This document shows positions 24,088 to 29,530 of a DNA stretch of 29,530 nt, one piece after another. Below the pieces are notes generated by a model. That model saw only the letters and a program-made list of their open reading frames with translations. It searched no databases and was not told the DNA's origin. Both the position numbers and the translations under genes were made by a program. Position 1 is the first letter of the stretch, and each line of letters starts with the position of its first letter. Source of the stretch: Lachnospiraceae bacterium. GTDB taxonomy: Bacteria > Bacillota > Clostridia > Lachnospirales > Lachnospiraceae. The stretch spans positions 1-29,530 of the forward strand of contig CAAGMZ010000001.1 in the NCBI GenBank assembly GCA_900771195.1. Direction: 5' to 3'.

Positions 24088-25680
24088 TTATAACTTCATA
24101 AATACCTCAAGCCTGAATTCGTTCTTAATCCACCTGCCGCCGCCCGGTCTGGATTCCATGTCGTTGTAATACACAATCTTGTCAATACAGTCCTTTAAGA
24201 GCCGGTTTTTTTCGGCCGGGGTTACTTCCGGATTAAGCAGAGCTGCAAGGCAGTCCTTGAACCTGAGAAGCTTCTCTCCATAGTCAACTGATTCAGGAAC
24301 TGAATTCTTGGCCACGAAGAGTGATTTCATTGTCTTCTGAATCTGCTCCTGAAGCTTTGCATTTCGCAATATATATTCTTCCTTGGTGTAAGTGCCGTCC
24401 TCATAGGCATCCTTTTGCCTTGCATCCTTAGCACGAAGCTTCTCGAGCTCAAATTCAAGGTTCTGTATAATGTTCTTCTGAATCCTGGCACTGGAGCCGT
24501 CATCAGTTTCAATCTTGACCTCGAAGTCATGGATGGTGTCTTCAATTGATGTTACCACACGTTCAAAGAATTCCTCATATTTCACGGATTTGGTTTTACA
24601 GTATGTTTGATTGTCACAAATCATGCTGGTACAGACATGCTCACGTTTTCCCCTATGCTGCCTGAAAACCCTATACGACATCGATCTTCCGCACGTGCCG
24701 CATACCAGAATGCCGGCGAACGGGTTCAGGAGCTCTTTATTCTTTCTTATGCACGGATTCTTTCCGCGCTTTTGCAAGACGGCATTGTAAGAGTCCTCAT
24801 CAATAATCGCTTCATGCTTTCCGTCTGCGAGAACCCAGTCGGACTCATTGGGATTCTTGGGTCGTGTCTTAACTATCACACCATTTATCAGCTTTTTCTC
24901 TACTTTTCTGTGATTCCAGCGAATCTTTCCTATATATACCGGATTTTCAAGCATATCCTTAATTGCAGCAGGAGACCAGTGCACCGTATTCCTTGGCTTA
25001 ATGCCAAGACTGTCAAGATGGTCAGCTATGCGTTTGAATCCGTATCCCTCGTTGAGAAATAGGTGGTACATCAGCCTTACGGCGTCAGCTTCCTCCGGTA
25101 TTACTTCAAGGGTGTGGTATGCTTCCTTGCCGGTGCCAATCTTGACCTTGCGATAGCCGTATGGAGCTATGGAGCCAATGAAGTTGCCGTTACGAACGGA
25201 TGCTACTCTTCCCCGGTTCAGTATCTTTTTAGTGTATTCCAGATAATCATTGCCGCGCGTAAGCTCCATTTCGAAGAATTTTCTATCATACTCTTCTGAC
25301 AGGTCATATGTCTTGGGCGGTGTGATGACAAGCGTGTTGGTGTACCTGAAAGCATTAATTATCCTTCCGCAGTCTTCCATGTCACCACGTGAAAGACGCT
25401 GAGGTTCGATTACCAGAACGCCTCTTATGCTTCCTGTCTCAAGCAGGCTCATTACCTGTTTCATAATAGGGCGGTCTGCGATTGTCTCTCCGGATACTAC
25501 TTCACGGAATATATGGTCTTCCGGTACCATGCAGCCGAATTCAGAGACAGCGTATTCCTGCAGCTGTGTTTCGTGCTTTGCAAGGACTTCCTCAACTGAC
25601 ATGGAAGGGTCGTCTGAACGGGATTTTCTTAAATATATGATAATTTTGTCGATTGAGACAGATGAATTTATGTCTGACAT
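24088..25680 (-). CDS. Large serine recombinase (integrase/excisionase)
   Basis: Site-specific recombinase that integrates and excises the element. 530 residues. The N-terminal resolvase domain has the nucleophile Ser20 (YLRKSRSDD) and the EPQRLSRGDMEDCGRI region. A recombinase domain follows (PYGYRKV, ENPVYIGKIRWNHRK), then a zinc-ribbon domain (VCGTCGRSM, HVC, CDNQTYC) and a helical coiled-coil-motif region (about 400-470). Lengths and order fit integrases such as those of clostridial skin elements and phages. The start has AAAGGGGG upstream. Its 3-prime end is only 14 bases from the catalase junction. A LexA-type box lies 32 bases ahead of the start. A directionality factor is not identified. 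Confidence 0.95.
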   Translation of the reverse strand: MSDINSSVSIDKIIIYLRKSRSDDPSMSVEEVLAKHETQLQEYAVSEFGCMVPEDHIFREVVSGETIADRPIMKQVMSLLETGSIRGVLVIEPQRLSRGDMEDCGRIINAFRYTNTLVITPPKTYDLSEEYDRKFFEMELTRGNDYLEYTKKILNRGRVASVRNGNFIGSIAPYGYRKVKIGTGKEAYHTLEVIPEEADAVRLMYHLFLNEGYGFKRIADHLDSLGIKPRNTVHWSPAAIKDMLENPVYIGKIRWNHRKVEKKLINGVIVKTRPKNPNESDWVLADGKHEAIIDEDSYNAVLQKRGKNPCIRKNKELLNPFAGILVCGTCGRSMSYRVFRQHRGKREHVCTSMICDNQTYCKTKSVKYEEFFERVVTSIEDTIHDFEVKIETDDGSSARIQKNIIQNLEFELEKLRAKDARQKDAYEDGTYTKEEYILRNAKLQEQIQKTMKSLFVAKNSVPESVDYGEKLLRFKDCLAALLNPEVTPAEKNRLLKDCIDKIVYYNDMESRPGGGRWIKNEFRLEVFMKL

Positions 25681-25701
25681 AAGAAAAACCCCCTTTGGGT
25701 A

Positions 25702-25730
25702 TTGCCAAAATCGAACAAATGTTCTATACT
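25702..25730 (+). promoter_or_regulatory. Promoter with LexA (SOS) box between -35 and -10
   Basis: TTGCCA at 25702-25707, a 17-base spacer, then TATACT at 25725-25730. Within the spacer is CGAACAAATGTTC (25712-25724), which fits the Firmicute LexA consensus (CGAAC N4 GTTC type). It points toward the 34-residue gene; the box also lies just ahead of the recombinase on the other strand and could influence both. Confidence 0.7.
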
Positions 25731-25778
25731 AATTTTATCGCTATCTTAGCAGTGCGGTCCCACAGGAGATGAATTCCA

Positions 25779-25883
25779 ATGGACATTAATTATAAGGAAC
25801 TTATCATAGAACTTCTTAAAAAGACCGATAGCGAAGAGCTTCTGGAACTGATTTACCGATTCTGCCTTAAGCTCATACACTAA
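25779..25883 (+). CDS. 34-residue helical peptide under the SOS-type promoter
   Basis: A short gene with a good ribosome site (CAGGAGA, 25762-25768) and ATG start. The peptide, opening MDINYKELIIELLKK and ending with a hydrophobic stretch, is predicted largely helical and amphipathic. It ends convergently with, and overlaps by four bases, the repressor gene. No family is recognised with certainty; short peptides at this place near phage repressors are common in Firmicute elements. It could be a repressor antagonist or simply a marker of a regulatory transcript. Confidence 0.65.
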   Translation: MDINYKELIIELLKKTDSEELLELIYRFCLKLIH

Positions 25884-26284
25884 TTCTGCTTTGGCTGAGG
25901 GTCTCCCTTTCCCTCGGCCTTTTCTTTGTCCATTACAATCTTCGCGGTGATGCGTTCTATATCTTCCCAGTCCTTTTCTCCCAGTTTTGACATGGCTTCT
26001 ATGAACCGTGACTTAAATGATTCCGGCTCGTTAATCATGTCACCGAGAAAGTCGGTGATTTCCTGCTTCCGTGTTTTGGTTACGAACATCTCACCTTCGC
26101 CGGTGCGTAGCCAGTCTTCATTGACAGAAAACTCTTTGCATATGGATTTAATAAAAATATCTTTTATCTCGATTCTACCGTTTTCTATGTTAGCAACAGT
26201 ATCTCGTGATATTCCTATTTTTTTGCCAAATTCAGTTTGATTAAGTTTTTCGTGTTCTCTAATAGTTCTTATTCTGTCTTTCAC
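25880..26284 (-). CDS. XRE-family phage repressor
   Basis: A 134-residue CI-type regulator. The N-terminal HTH domain (residues about 3-60) is clear: IRTIREHEKLNQTEFGKKIG, then ISRDTVANIENGR and the SVNEDWLRTGEGEMF block that ends many phage XRE domains. The C-terminal half is helical and charged, without a LexA-type autoprotease Ser-Lys motif, so SOS control, if any, must act otherwise. Translation starts at GTG (26284-26282) behind AGAGGTG; the nearby ATG runs straight into a stop. Three related operators lie in the divergent region upstream. The terminator of the convergent short gene lies inside its last codons. Confidence 0.9.
   Translation of the reverse strand: MKDRIRTIREHEKLNQTEFGKKIGISRDTVANIENGRIEIKDIFIKSICKEFSVNEDWLRTGEGEMFVTKTRKQEITDFLGDMINEPESFKSRFIEAMSKLGEKDWEDIERITAKIVMDKEKAEGKGDPQPKQN
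25893..25927 (+). terminator. Terminator of the short SOS-type transcript, inside the repressor gene
   Basis: GGCTGAGGG (25893-25901) and CCCTCGGCC (25911-25919) make a 9-bp stem with one G-U pair, followed by TTTTCTTT. On the plus strand this ends a transcript of about 190 bases from the promoter at 25702. On the minus strand the same bases encode the repressor C-terminus. Confidence 0.75.
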
Positions 26285-26308
26285 ATTATCACCTCTTTCT
26301 TAAAGGTA

Positions 26309-26337
26309 AGTATATCATTCATCATTGTGTAAGTCAA
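26309..26337 (-). promoter_or_regulatory. Leftward repressor promoter
   Basis: Read on the minus strand: TTGACT (complement of 26332-26337), a 17-base spacer, then TATACT (complement of 26309-26314). Operator 1 covers its -35 box, which suggests autorepression. Confidence 0.75.
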
Positions 26338-26341
26338 CACA
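26326..26341. promoter_or_regulatory. Operator 1 of the lysogeny switch
   Basis: TGTGTAAGTCAACACA, a 16-base site with inverted TGTGT/ACACA half-sites. It covers the -35 box of the leftward repressor promoter. Confidence 0.65.
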
Positions 26342-26366
26342 GCATGAATAAAAAATGTGTTACAAA

Positions 26367-26382
26367 TGTGTTGACATACGCA
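26367..26382. promoter_or_regulatory. Operator 2 of the lysogeny switch
   Basis: TGTGTTGACATACGCA, which matches the reverse complement of operator 1 at 14 of 16 positions. It covers the -35 box of the rightward promoter. Confidence 0.6.
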
Positions 26383-26399
26383 ATTATGTGATGTAATAT
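26371..26399 (+). promoter_or_regulatory. Rightward early promoter
   Basis: Consensus TTGACA at 26371-26376, a 17-base spacer, then TAATAT at 26394-26399. It drives the 34-residue membrane peptide gene at 26438. Two operators overlap it. Confidence 0.8.
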
Positions 26400-26414
26400 G
26401 TGTATATCAACACA
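26399..26414. promoter_or_regulatory. Operator 3 of the lysogeny switch
   Basis: TGTGTATATCAACACA, same half-sites as operator 1 (14 of 16 positions identical). It covers the start point of the rightward promoter. Confidence 0.65.
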
Positions 26415-26437
26415 GAAAGCTACCAAAGGAGAACGCT

Positions 26438-26542
26438 ATGGAAGAAAAGAAGAACGGGAAGCTGAAAGAATTCCTGATAAGCTTTTTACTGGGTTTTCTG
26501 GTCGGACTAATTATTGCTGTTATAAAAAGGTTCGTACTATGA
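26438..26542 (+). CDS. 34-residue single-pass membrane peptide, first gene of the rightward promoter
   Basis: Opens with a charged head (MEEKKNGKLKEF) and continues into one hydrophobic helix of about 19 residues (ISFLLGFLVGLIIAVIK), ending in a basic tail. AAAGGAG stands seven bases before the ATG. Its 3-prime end overlaps the convergent 112-residue gene by 23 bases. No family is recognised. As the first product of the repressed promoter it could be a superinfection-exclusion or toxin-like peptide, but that is speculation. Confidence 0.65.
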   Translation: MEEKKNGKLKEFLISFLLGFLVGLIIAVIKRFVL

Positions 26543-26858
26543 ATTCCGTAAGAAAAGCAGTGCCTACACCTGCAATGAATCCCAGAATGCGGTTCATCCA
26601 GATTTCGGAGCGCTCAACAAAGTACATTGGAAGCTTTTCATTAGCAATGATGTAAGATGGCTTTTTTGCTCCATCACAACCGGGCGCAGTGATGTATCCG
26701 CCTGATGAAAGTGCAGCAATAGCTTTAAGGTTTCCTTTGTTACTGCAGATTTTGTTAAGCTCATCCCCGGTGCAGACATCAAGCTCACTGTTGTCACATT
26801 CCTTTTCAATGAATTTAAGGCAGTGATGCATCTTAAATCTCATAAGTATTCCGTTCAT
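26520..26858 (-). CDS. Membrane-anchored protein with winged-helix-like N-terminal part
   Basis: 112 residues on the minus strand, starting at ATG 26858 behind AAGGAGG. Residues about 10-80 look like a small helical/winged-helix fold (DELNKICSNKGNLKAIAALSSGGYI), followed by a C-terminal membrane helix (ILGFIAGVGTAFLTEFIV). Two or more cysteines lie near the start. It is transcribed against the early rightward genes and overlaps the membrane peptide gene. I do not recognise the family. An extended -10 promoter lies just upstream. Confidence 0.6.
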   Translation of the reverse strand: MNGILMRFKMHHCLKFIEKECDNSELDVCTGDELNKICSNKGNLKAIAALSSGGYITAPGCDGAKKPSYIIANEKLPMYFVERSEIWMNRILGFIAGVGTAFLTEFIVRTFL

Positions 26859-26882
26859 AAATGCCTCCTTGTTTTTGGCTTC

Positions 26883-26891
26883 ATTATAGCA
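26883..26891 (-). promoter_or_regulatory. Extended -10 promoter for the 112-residue gene
   Basis: On the minus strand, TGCTATAAT (complement of 26883-26891) is a consensus extended -10. The -35 box is poor. Transcription would start about 18 bases before the ATG at 26858. Confidence 0.55.
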
Positions 26892-26921
26892 CCGGAAAGA
26901 ACGGAAAGAAAGGATAAAAGG

Positions 26922-27527
26922 ATGGTCTACGCATACATGAGGGTATCCTCCCAGGAGCAGAACGAAGACAGACAGCGTATCGCAATTGATAATGCGGGGG
27001 GGGTGCCGGAGAAATACATCTACATGGATAAGCAGTCCGGCAAAGACTTCAACAGGCCGCAGTACCAGAAGCTTCTCCGCAGGCTGAAAAAGGACGACCT
27101 GCTCTATATAAAGAGCATAGACAGGCTCGGGCGAAATTACAAGGAAATACTTGAGCAGTGGCGAATAATCACCAAGGTAAAGGGCGCTGACATTGTAGTG
27201 ATAGACATGCCGCTTCTGGATACGAGGAGAGGAAAAGACCTCATGGGCACATTCTTAAGTGACATAGTCCTTCAGGTATTGTCATTCGTAGCTGAGAACG
27301 AACGGGCCAACATCAGGCAGAGGCAGGCAGAGGGAATTGCAGCGGCCAAGGCAAATGGCGTCAAGTTCGGAAGACCAGCACTCCCGGTCCCGGATAACTT
27401 CACGGAAATCGTATATCTCTGGAGAAATGGAGCCATGACGATAGAGCAGGCAGCAGAGGACTGCGGGATGTGCCCCAAGACCTTCTACAGCAAGGCTGTC
27501 AAATCTGAAAAGGAGCAGAAGCAATGA
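26922..27527 (+). CDS. Small serine recombinase (resolvase/invertase family)
   Basis: 201 residues. The catalytic domain begins MVYAYMRVSSQEQNEDRQ with the nucleophile probably Ser9, followed by SIDRLGRNYKEILEQW and the ENERANIRQRQAEGIAAAKANGVKFGRP helix and hinge. The C-terminal ~45 residues form a Hin-type helix-turn-helix (MTIEQAAEDCGMCPKTFYSKA). This is the size of invertases and resolvases, not of integrases. A longer frame exists upstream, but AAAGGATAAAAGG before 26922 supports this ATG. It overlaps the next gene by 4 bases. No recombination sites for it are evident, so its target is unknown. Confidence 0.92.
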   Translation: MVYAYMRVSSQEQNEDRQRIAIDNAGGVPEKYIYMDKQSGKDFNRPQYQKLLRRLKKDDLLYIKSIDRLGRNYKEILEQWRIITKVKGADIVVIDMPLLDTRRGKDLMGTFLSDIVLQVLSFVAENERANIRQRQAEGIAAAKANGVKFGRPALPVPDNFTEIVYLWRNGAMTIEQAAEDCGMCPKTFYSKAVKSEKEQKQ

Positions 27528-27757
27528 CTGAGAATCAGGATGGAACCAAGAACTTCACCATATCTGACATAGAAGCTTTCATACATAAGATTGTGGAGCC
27601 TACGAAAACAGACATGAAGGTGCTTGAGATTGTTAAATCATTCCGGGGATACAGTGAGCCGGCAAGAAAGTTACTCATGGCATCTTCCCTCTCCGGAATT
27701 AAGTGGTGCAGGGCAAAAGCTCTGGCAATGGCAATGACTTACGGAAAAGTAGTTTAG
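27524..27757 (+). CDS. Hypothetical phage-type protein, 77 residues
   Basis: Starts in an ATGA overlap with the small recombinase, so the two are translationally coupled. It is mostly helical, with an acidic N-terminus and a basic, hydrophobic C-terminus (GIKWCRAKALAMAMTYGKVV). No known family is recognised. The 107 bases that follow hold a short hairpin, ACGGGC-ACA-GCCCGT (27762-27776), without a T run. Confidence 0.65.
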   Translation: MTENQDGTKNFTISDIEAFIHKIVEPTKTDMKVLEIVKSFRGYSEPARKLLMASSLSGIKWCRAKALAMAMTYGKVV

Positions 27758-27864
27758 TCGAAACGGGCACAGCCCGTCTGGACGGAATGACCGCCGTTCA
27801 CTGATGAGACAGGTCACCGCGCGGAGTCTATGAATATGAATCAAATGAGAAAGGAGCAATCAAC

Positions 27865-28032
27865 TTGTCAGACAAGGATAAGGCCTTAATAGCCGTTATC
27901 GCTGAAAGATTTCCCAAGATGTCAGATTTTGAGAAGGGCTATGTTCTTGGGATTGCTGAAAGCAGAGCAAATGACAGGGATGATACAGCTCAGGCAGAGC
28001 AGTGCAAAGATGCACAGGGACAGCCTGACTGA
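27865..28032 (+). CDS. Small hypothetical protein with TTG start, 55 residues
   Basis: TTG at 27865 is preceded by AAAGGAG at 27850-27856, nine bases away, the best ribosome site nearby. The product (opening MSDKDKALIAVIAERFPKMS) has a helical N-terminal half with the pattern KMSDFEKGYVLGIAESR, common in small phage proteins of Firmicutes, and a polar Gln/Asp-rich tail. No specific function is recognised. The neighbouring genes are on the same strand and evenly spaced. Confidence 0.6.
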   Translation: MSDKDKALIAVIAERFPKMSDFEKGYVLGIAESRANDRDDTAQAEQCKDAQGQPD

Positions 28033-28072
28033 CATACCTTAATAACAGGCAGATTAAAGAAAGGTGATCAGC

Positions 28073-28294
28073 ATGAAAGTGAAAGAATTAAACGGAGTTA
28101 CATATTCAAGGAGTGTTACGCTTACGTATCCAAACGGAACGGACACTGTATATTTCCCTGACCTGACACCGGAAGAGCGTGCCATTCGGGAAAAGATACG
28201 CTATGACGCCGCAGTTAGGTTCTTAAAGGCGGTCGAGCGCACGAAGATGCAGAAGAAAAAGCAGGAGGAAGAAGCAGCCAATGTTAAGTTATAA
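28073..28294 (+). CDS. Small hypothetical phage-type protein, 73 residues
   Basis: A beta-rich N-terminal half (MKVKELNGVTYSRSVTLTYP) and a Lys/Glu-rich helical C-terminal half (about 38-70). AAAGGTG (28060-28066) points to the ATG at 28073 rather than the GTG at 28064. It overlaps the next gene by 14 bases. No family is recognised. Confidence 0.65.
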   Translation: MKVKELNGVTYSRSVTLTYPNGTDTVYFPDLTPEERAIREKIRYDAAVRFLKAVERTKMQKKKQEEEAANVKL

Positions 28295-28499
28295 CGAATT
28301 TGAGAAGCAGTTCACGGAGCAGATTCCCTTCTATCTTCCTGACGAGCTTAAGGACGTGGAAATCAAGCCGGTAATGGTCAACAAGATTAACCTGCGCCAT
28401 AACTACCTGGGAGCATATAAGAAGGGCTGCAGCCATGGAGTGACCTTATGGCTTGGCCAGTTCTATGATGAATTCATCTGCACCGGCAAGCTTGCTTAG
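28281..28499 (+). CDS. Short protein resembling the start of DUF5688 proteins
   Basis: 72 residues. The opening, LSYNEFEKQFTEQIPFYLPDELKDVEIKP followed in the same frame by VNKIN, resembles the N-terminus of the larger DUF5688 family seen in Lachnospiraceae; the rest of that family's length is absent, so this may be a shortened member or a remnant. AGGAGG lies 12 bases before the ATG, inside the previous gene. The similarity is from memory and needs a search. Confidence 0.5.
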   Translation: MLSYNEFEKQFTEQIPFYLPDELKDVEIKPVMVNKINLRHNYLGAYKKGCSHGVTLWLGQFYDEFICTGKLA

Positions 28500-28815
28500 C
28501 TGGGAGTCTTTTGTTGGCAATAACAAATTAATAGAATTTTTTCTTGGGTGTGAGCTTTACAAAGCCCAGGAGGAAGCCCAAAAAGAAGCCGAGAAGAAGT
28601 GTGAGGGACTGTGCATGCTGCATAAGCTGATGTGTCTCAACTCTGCGATTCTGGCGAACACAGACCTTGTAGAATGGAATTATGTATACAGAAAAGTCAG
28701 CGGTGGAAAAGCAATGAAATTTTATGCTGTTCTTGAAAAATATGGATTCATATTCCCGAATGAAGAGGAAAAAAGTGCTATGGATGGCACAAGCCCTCTC
28801 TATGAAAAAAAATAA
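28465..28815 (+). CDS. Hypothetical protein, start uncertain
   Basis: An open frame of at least 100 residues following the short DUF5688-like gene. The clear protein-like part begins around FVGNNKLIEFFLGCELYKAQ and includes a Glu/Lys-rich helix and a C-terminal FYAVLEKYGFIFPNEEE. No good ribosome site precedes the ATG at 28465, which lies inside the previous gene. It may be translated by coupling or begin later. No family is recognised. Confidence 0.4.
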   Translation: MMNSSAPASLLSWESFVGNNKLIEFFLGCELYKAQEEAQKEAEKKCEGLCMLHKLMCLNSAILANTDLVEWNYVYRKVSGGKAMKFYAVLEKYGFIFPNEEEKSAMDGTSPLYEKK

Positions 28816-28906
28816 AGAGAGTATAGAAATAAAAAGATAAGAACCTGCAGCACTTGGGTGTATGACCTCCACATCACAATATAGTTCAATTATCACAAAT
28901 ATAACA

Positions 28907-28933
28907 GGCGGTTTCTTGGCAGTTCTTACCGCC
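28907..28933 (+). repeat. Hairpin just upstream of a ribosome site
   Basis: GGCGGT (28907-28912) and ACCGCC (28928-28933) pair with a 15-base loop. The ribosome site GGAAAGGGG starts immediately afterwards. It could tune translation of the nuclease gene. The rest of 28816-28949 holds no gene that I can support. Confidence 0.45.
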
Positions 28934-28949
28934 GGAAAGGGGCATGCAT

Positions 28950-29291
28950 ATGTCAGTAAACAGCAAGCAGAAGGGCGCCAGATTTGAGCGCCAGCTTGCA
29001 TCTATGTTCCGAGATTACGGATTCACAGACGCAAGACGTACTGCTCAGTACTGCGGTAATACAGGAGAGGCTTCTGATGTGGTCGGGCTTCCGGGCATAC
29101 ATGTCGAGGCTAAGCATCAGGAACGCATGAGCCTGTATGAATGGATGGAGCAGGCTGAGAGAGATTCAGAGGGAACCGGTGCCAAACCGGTGGTATTTCA
29201 CAAGAAAAATAACGCAGAGGTCCTTGTGACTATGCGTTTTGATGATTTTATGCAGATATACAGGGAATGGAAGAATTCCATGGGACTGTGA
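28950..29291 (+). CDS. Phage PD-(D/E)XK nuclease (Holliday-junction-resolvase-like)
   Basis: 113 residues, probably a DNA nuclease of the small phage PD-(D/E)XK group resembling archaeal Hjc. Visible catalytic pattern: Glu in KGARFERQLASMF, Asp in GEASDVVGLPG, and Glu-x-Lys in HVEAKHQE. MSLYEWMEQAERDS and KPVVFHKKNN complete the family layout. The ATG at 28950 is seven bases after GGAAAGGGG; the ATG at 28944 would be too close. The likely role is processing of branched or replicating phage DNA. Confidence 0.82.
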   Translation: MSVNSKQKGARFERQLASMFRDYGFTDARRTAQYCGNTGEASDVVGLPGIHVEAKHQERMSLYEWMEQAERDSEGTGAKPVVFHKKNNAEVLVTMRFDDFMQIYREWKNSMGL

Positions 29292-29304
29292 ACGGAGCGT
29301 GTGT

Positions 29305-29430
29305 ATGAGCAAGACAAACATAAGAAAGAACGCATCCGGATATTATGACCCTACAGCATATCTGGCAATGAGCAACTATATCAGAGAAGAAAAGGAGCAG
29401 AAGAAGAAAATGTGTTGTTTTGCACATTAA
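29305..29430 (+). CDS. Small phage protein with DPTAY motif, 41 residues
   Basis: A basic N-terminus, the segment ASGYYDPTAYLAMSNYIR, and a Lys/Glu-rich end with a CC pair. Very short proteins with a GYxDPTAY motif are frequent in Firmicute prophages. CGGAG precedes the ATG. Its function is unknown. Confidence 0.55.
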   Translation: MSKTNIRKNASGYYDPTAYLAMSNYIREEKEQKKKMCCFAH

Positions 29431-29461
29431 ATGATGCTTCTTTCTTCGCATTAAATGAAGC
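29422..29461. repeat. Short direct repeat at the right end
   Basis: The motif GCA(C)ATTAAATGA(T/A)GC occurs twice, at about 29422-29437 and 29448-29461. The first copy overlaps the end of the small DPTAY gene. The last ~100 bases of the window hold no complete gene. Confidence 0.4.
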
Positions 29462-29530
29462 AATTGCTGCCTAAGCTTATAGCTGTCAGGCACATTGTTT
29501 TATACAGATTATGCAGATAAAAAAATCCTC

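Larger units (their letters stand above)
24075..29530. mobile_element. Temperate prophage-like element (left part)
   Basis: The element starts at the break in the catalase gene and continues past the window edge. It carries a large serine recombinase at its end, a divergent repressor switch, a small serine recombinase, a PD-(D/E)XK nuclease and several short tightly packed plus-strand genes. This order is typical of the lysogeny and early region of a prophage or phage-derived integrative element. No structural phage genes or conjugation genes are inside the window, so the type stays open. Confidence 0.8.

Noticed and set aside
24607..25062. A 151-codon open frame antisense to the large recombinase
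   Set aside because: It is fully covered by the conserved recombinase gene and shows no family motifs.
26398..26655. An 85-codon frame across the rightward promoter region
   Set aside because: It starts inside operator 3, ahead of the ribosome site, and overlaps two better-supported genes in other frames.
26859..26921. An invertible promoter controlled by the small recombinase
   Set aside because: No inverted recombination sites flank the intergenic promoter region inside the window.
1..29530. tRNA, rRNA, CRISPR arrays, known riboswitches
   Set aside because: Read by eye, no cloverleaf ends, rRNA-like conserved blocks, regularly spaced identical repeats or recognised riboswitch cores were found; this is not a covariance search.

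Overview
The window looks like a chromosome segment from an anaerobic, probably spore-forming, low-to-mid-GC Firmicute, most likely a Lachnospiraceae-type Clostridia. The pointers are strong AGGAGG-type ribosome sites, the cdaA-cdaR-glmM operon, a Csp-like subtilase with an inserted jelly-roll region, a manganese-catalase/CotJC-type gene, and small HIRAN, Rpn and macro-domain proteins. This assignment comes from family recognition, not from a database search. I see no rRNA, tRNA or CRISPR.

Layout. 1-4973: c-di-AMP synthesis and cell envelope (cdaA, cdaR, glmM, an LCP ligase). 5066-6790: alpha-phosphoglucomutase with its own promoter and terminator. 6967-11704: protein quality control (HtrA, ClpX) followed by a Csp-like serine protease. 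11812-15750: signalling, with a membrane MCP convergent to a 7TM protein plus GGDEF cyclase pair. 15967-18901: small HIRAN and EF-hand-like acidic proteins, a UPF0178 protein, a rhodanese lipoprotein and a dGTPase. 18967-20019: an Rpn-type nuclease on the minus strand. 20248-23549: an ADP-ribose-related cluster, with a macro domain fused to a helical/HTH-like C-terminus, an ADP-ribosylglycohydrolase and a SIMPL protein. The macro promoter carries four helically phased repeats. A 0.6 kb noncoding stretch full of inverted GATAA/TTATC motifs separates macro from the glycohydrolase.

From about 24075 to the right edge lies a temperate mobile element (prophage or prophage-like). Its left end cuts a manganese-catalase/CotJC-type gene just upstream of the central Glu-x-x-His metal ligands. 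The large serine recombinase ends 14 bases from the junction. Behind it are a promoter with a LexA-type box driving a ~190 nt transcript that encodes a 34-residue peptide, a GTG-started XRE repressor, a two-promoter/three-operator switch, a 34-residue membrane peptide, a minus-strand membrane-anchored protein, a second (small) serine recombinase and a run of small phage-type genes including a PD-(D/E)XK nuclease. The right end is outside the window.

The most interesting points are the split spore-coat/catalase gene (a candidate skin-like, excisable intervening element), the SOS-type short transcript facing the repressor gene, the phased repeats at the macro-domain promoter, and a family of related palindromes directly behind stop codons.
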